DNA of 64,000 bases from an uncultured bacterium (GTDB lineage Bacteria; Cyanobacteriota; Vampirovibrionia; Gastranaerophilales; Gastranaerophilaceae), in assembly GCA_949298985.1 (NCBI GenBank), contig CASFYV010000026.1, forward strand, positions 210,986 to 274,985, read 5' to 3'. The first letter of the stretch is position 1. Each line of letters starts with the position of its first letter. The position numbers were made by a program, and so were the translations under genes. Positions 62,188 to 64,000 of the stretch are shown here, piece after piece. The notes beneath the pieces are model-generated. The model had not been told where the DNA came from. It ran no database searches and saw only the letters and a program-made list of their open reading frames with translations.

Positions 62188-62920
62188 TTTTATTCATAGC
62201 CTCTTTTAATTGTTCTACCGTAATACTATTTCGGTGTAGTATTTTGTGGCAATTCGAGCATAATGGAACTAAATTTTGTCTTGCCTCTTCAAGATTTATA
62301 ATTTTCCCATCTTCCTCATAAACAGATATTGGCTTAATATGGTGCAATTCAATATAATCTCGCCCCAATTTACCATAATTTTCTTCAAAATCAAAACCAC
62401 AAATATCACACTTTATTTGATTGATTTTTTTATAATAGTCAAAAGCATATGCTCTTAATTTTGCTGAACGTTTTCTAGTCTTAGTTACAGTTGTTATTAG
62501 CTTGCCTTCAAAAATATCATCTTCAGGTACAAAGTATCTTTTGTTATCTTTTATTAATTTCAAGTTTGCATCTTTTTGAATATTAACATCAAAATAGCCA
62601 CTATTGATGTATTCGTATTCTTCATACTTATTTTCAAGAAAATTCAAACCATTATCTGTAATATAGTATTTATCATCTATATATTGTGCTAAATTATCAC
62701 GTTCAAATGTAGAATGAGACCTTAAATTTCGAACTTTTTGAGAAAAATATGTATCATTTCTCCCTGGGATGATTTCCGCATCTTTATCTTTTGGCTCCAT
62801 TATATCTGTTAAAAATTCGATTAATTCTGATGTAGTTGTTCCTTCTTTGCGTCTAGAAAAGACTTTTAACGATGGTATTATAAGTTGGTTTTCAGAAATA
62901 CGTTCTTCTGGCATACTCAT
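62177..62920 (-). CDS. HNH endonuclease with N-terminal winged helix
   Basis: A 247-residue protein. Residues 1-85 form an Mrr-N-like winged helix ([24 protein letters not shown]). The C-terminal HNH nuclease is [33 protein letters not shown]...[14 protein letters not shown], with two CxxC zinc pairs and the HH of the active site. Such proteins restrict DNA in McrA/ScoMcrA-type systems, often modification-dependent. It lies in an operon with the TdeIII-like enzyme and the adenine methylase. Confidence 0.85.
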   Translation of the reverse strand: MSMPEERISENQLIIPSLKVFSRRKEGTTTSELIEFLTDIMEPKDKDAEIIPGRNDTYFSQKVRNLRSHSTFERDNLAQYIDDKYYITDNGLNFLENKYEEYEYINSGYFDVNIQKDANLKLIKDNKRYFVPEDDIFEGKLITTVTKTRKRSAKLRAYAFDYYKKINQIKCDICGFDFEENYGKLGRDYIELHHIKPISVYEEDGKIINLEEARQNLVPLCSNCHKILHRNSITVEQLKEAMNKSER

Positions 62921-62923
62921 CTC

Positions 62924-64000
62924 CTAAGCATATTGAAGCTGATCATTTAATTTAAGTTCCAAAGCAGCCACTTTATTTTTAACTGTAGGCAATTGATAGT
63001 TCGTAATAATAAGATGTTCGCAGTCTCTATTATTGCGGCCTTTAAAACTTACCATGTATTTTTTATCAAAACTATTGATGTGCAGACCTTTATCAATATA
63101 CAAATTCATAATAAATTCTGTATTTTTAATTACTAACATAAATTTTGCAGGACATTGAGTTATTAAATAATTTGCCAATCTTTCCTGATCTTTTTTATCA
63201 AAAGCATTATTAACATAACTGCTAAAATCCGTATCATAAGGTGGGTCTAAAAATATAAAATCGTTTTCAGAGAGTTTTATTTCATTCAAAAAATCCTCAA
63301 AATCTAAATTATAAATATCAGTATTAATGAAATGATTTTGAAGTTCTTTAGATTTTATATAATCAATTTTTCGTTGGAAATTTTTTCTATTGTAAGATAT
63401 TCCTCCGTAAGGGACATTGAACTCTCCATTGGAATTGTATCTAAACATTGAAGAATAACAGTATTCACGAATAAAATAGAAATACTCACTATTATCATAT
63501 TTATTATATAGGGTTCGAATGAACATATAAAACGAACCTTTTAGTGCACACTCAAAGTTATCGTAAATGTCTTTTTCGGGAAGATTGCCTTTTTTCTCTT
63601 CCAAATCTCTCATACGAACTAATTTGGCACAAATATTACGTAATAGCTCTTTTTCCAAAATATCGTAGCTCTTTAATAATTCAGAATTCAAAATTTGTTC
63701 AAAACTGGTTTTATTAGCAGTTAGGAATTCTGCAATGTTTTCAATTAATTCATCTTTATTTATTTTATTTAATTTATATTGAGTGTATTCATTATTAAAA
63801 AATGCAATATTGTTATCTAAGATACCCTCTAAACCAATCCAAGCATTTTGAAGAGACTGTAAGTGGCTTATAAAATCTTTGTTGTTATATTTTATATTGT
63901 TATATAAAGCTATTAGTTCAACAGATTTATCATTGATGAGCATGTTTTTATTTTTCATAGAAAAGTAAACGGCTCCCCCACCAACAAAAGGCTCAATAAA
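62924..64000 (-). CDS. DNA adenine methyltransferase, Dam/D12 class (5' end outside window)
   Basis: The frame is open to the right edge; the ATG at 63958 is internal. Upstream codons read FIEPFVGGGAVYFS, the AdoMet-binding FxGGG motif of D12-class methylases. The catalytic FLDPPYDTDFSSYV lies further on, which is the alpha-class order. The enzyme methylates N6 of adenine in a short site, GATC in the Dam/DpnM branch, but the target cannot be proven here. The gene is the modification part of the cluster and leads the operon. Confidence 0.85.
   Translation of the reverse strand, partial: FIEPFVGGGAVYFSMKNKNMLINDKSVELIALYNNIKYNNKDFISHLQSLQNAWIGLEGILDNNIAFFNNEYTQYKLNKINKDELIENIAEFLTANKTSFEQILNSELLKSYDILEKELLRNICAKLVRMRDLEEKKGNLPEKDIYDNFECALKGSFYMFIRTLYNKYDNSEYFYFIREYCYSSMFRYNSNGEFNVPYGGISYNRKNFQRKIDYIKSKELQNHFINTDIYNLDFEDFLNEIKLSENDFIFLDPPYDTDFSSYVNNAFDKKDQERLANYLITQCPAKFMLVIKNTEFIMNLYIDKGLHINSFDKKYMVSFKGRNNRDCEHLIITNYQLPTVKNKVAALELKLNDQLQYA

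Overview
The window is a very AT-rich (about 30% G+C by eye), gene-dense bacterial chromosome segment. Several signals point to a non-photosynthetic relative of the Cyanobacteria (Melainabacteria/Vampirovibrionia, probably Gastranaerophilales-like). These are a close orthologue of the cyanobacterial response regulator RpaA with a perfect HLR1-type box nearby, Gram-negative envelope genes (kdsC, a TpsB/Omp85-like barrel), flagellar genes, and an anaerobic-type energy complex without any photosynthesis gene. The assignment is inferred from protein resemblance; there is no rRNA in the window.

Layout. 1-12.4 kb: 3' end of a Ski2-like helicase, two uncharacterised proteins, rpaA-rmuC, a BAX-inhibitor-like membrane protein, an ABC exporter, glyoxalase, a thioesterase-rluB-coaE operon, an MFS transporter, a ribbon-helix-helix regulator and a divergent PurD-like ATP-grasp protein. 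12.5-25.2 kb: fba, a GAF-GGDEF-HD-GYP protein, a candidate small RNA, an NfnA-like flavoprotein, purA, a STAS-like protein, a structured leader in front of a lytic transglycosylase, pcrA, a SLOG-fold protein and kdsC. 25.2-34.4 kb: a 54-bp minisatellite, a large lineage-type membrane protein, the cysS-spoIID-murJ operon and an outer-membrane transporter. 34.4-41.9 kb: a six-gene membrane complex related to energy-converting hydrogenases whose catalytic subunit lacks the normal Ni-Fe cysteines. 42-51.2 kb: flagellar rod genes, three tRNAs, pyruvate kinase, miaA, flaG-fliS-fliT and HU. 51.3-53.1 kb: a regulator made of four winged helices, infC with an AUA start, and tRNA-Phe.

53.1-64 kb is an accessory island starting just downstream of tRNA-Phe. 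It holds repeat-rich DNA, a retron (a reverse transcriptase fused to a trypsin-like protease, with a recognisable a1/a2-flanked RNA gene), a Mor-like activator, and a three-gene Mu-type transposition module. That module is a MuA-like DDE transposase, a MuB-like ATPase and a third protein that joins a MuA-like domain to a tyrosine-recombinase fold with lost catalytic residues. A restriction-modification cluster follows (beta-class methyltransferase, TdeIII-like endonuclease, HNH protein, Dam-like methylase running off the right edge). The retron plus this unusual Mu-type module is the most novel-looking part of the window.

Regulation. Several genes have an extended -10 hexamer ending 5-7 nt before the ATG and no Shine-Dalgarno, so they look leaderless. 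Three loci share an 18-nt promoter-like element with OmpR-type direct repeats upstream. A 12-nt motif lies exactly 18 nt before the start of both the flagellar rod operon and a small unknown gene, suggesting a flagellar sigma-factor promoter.
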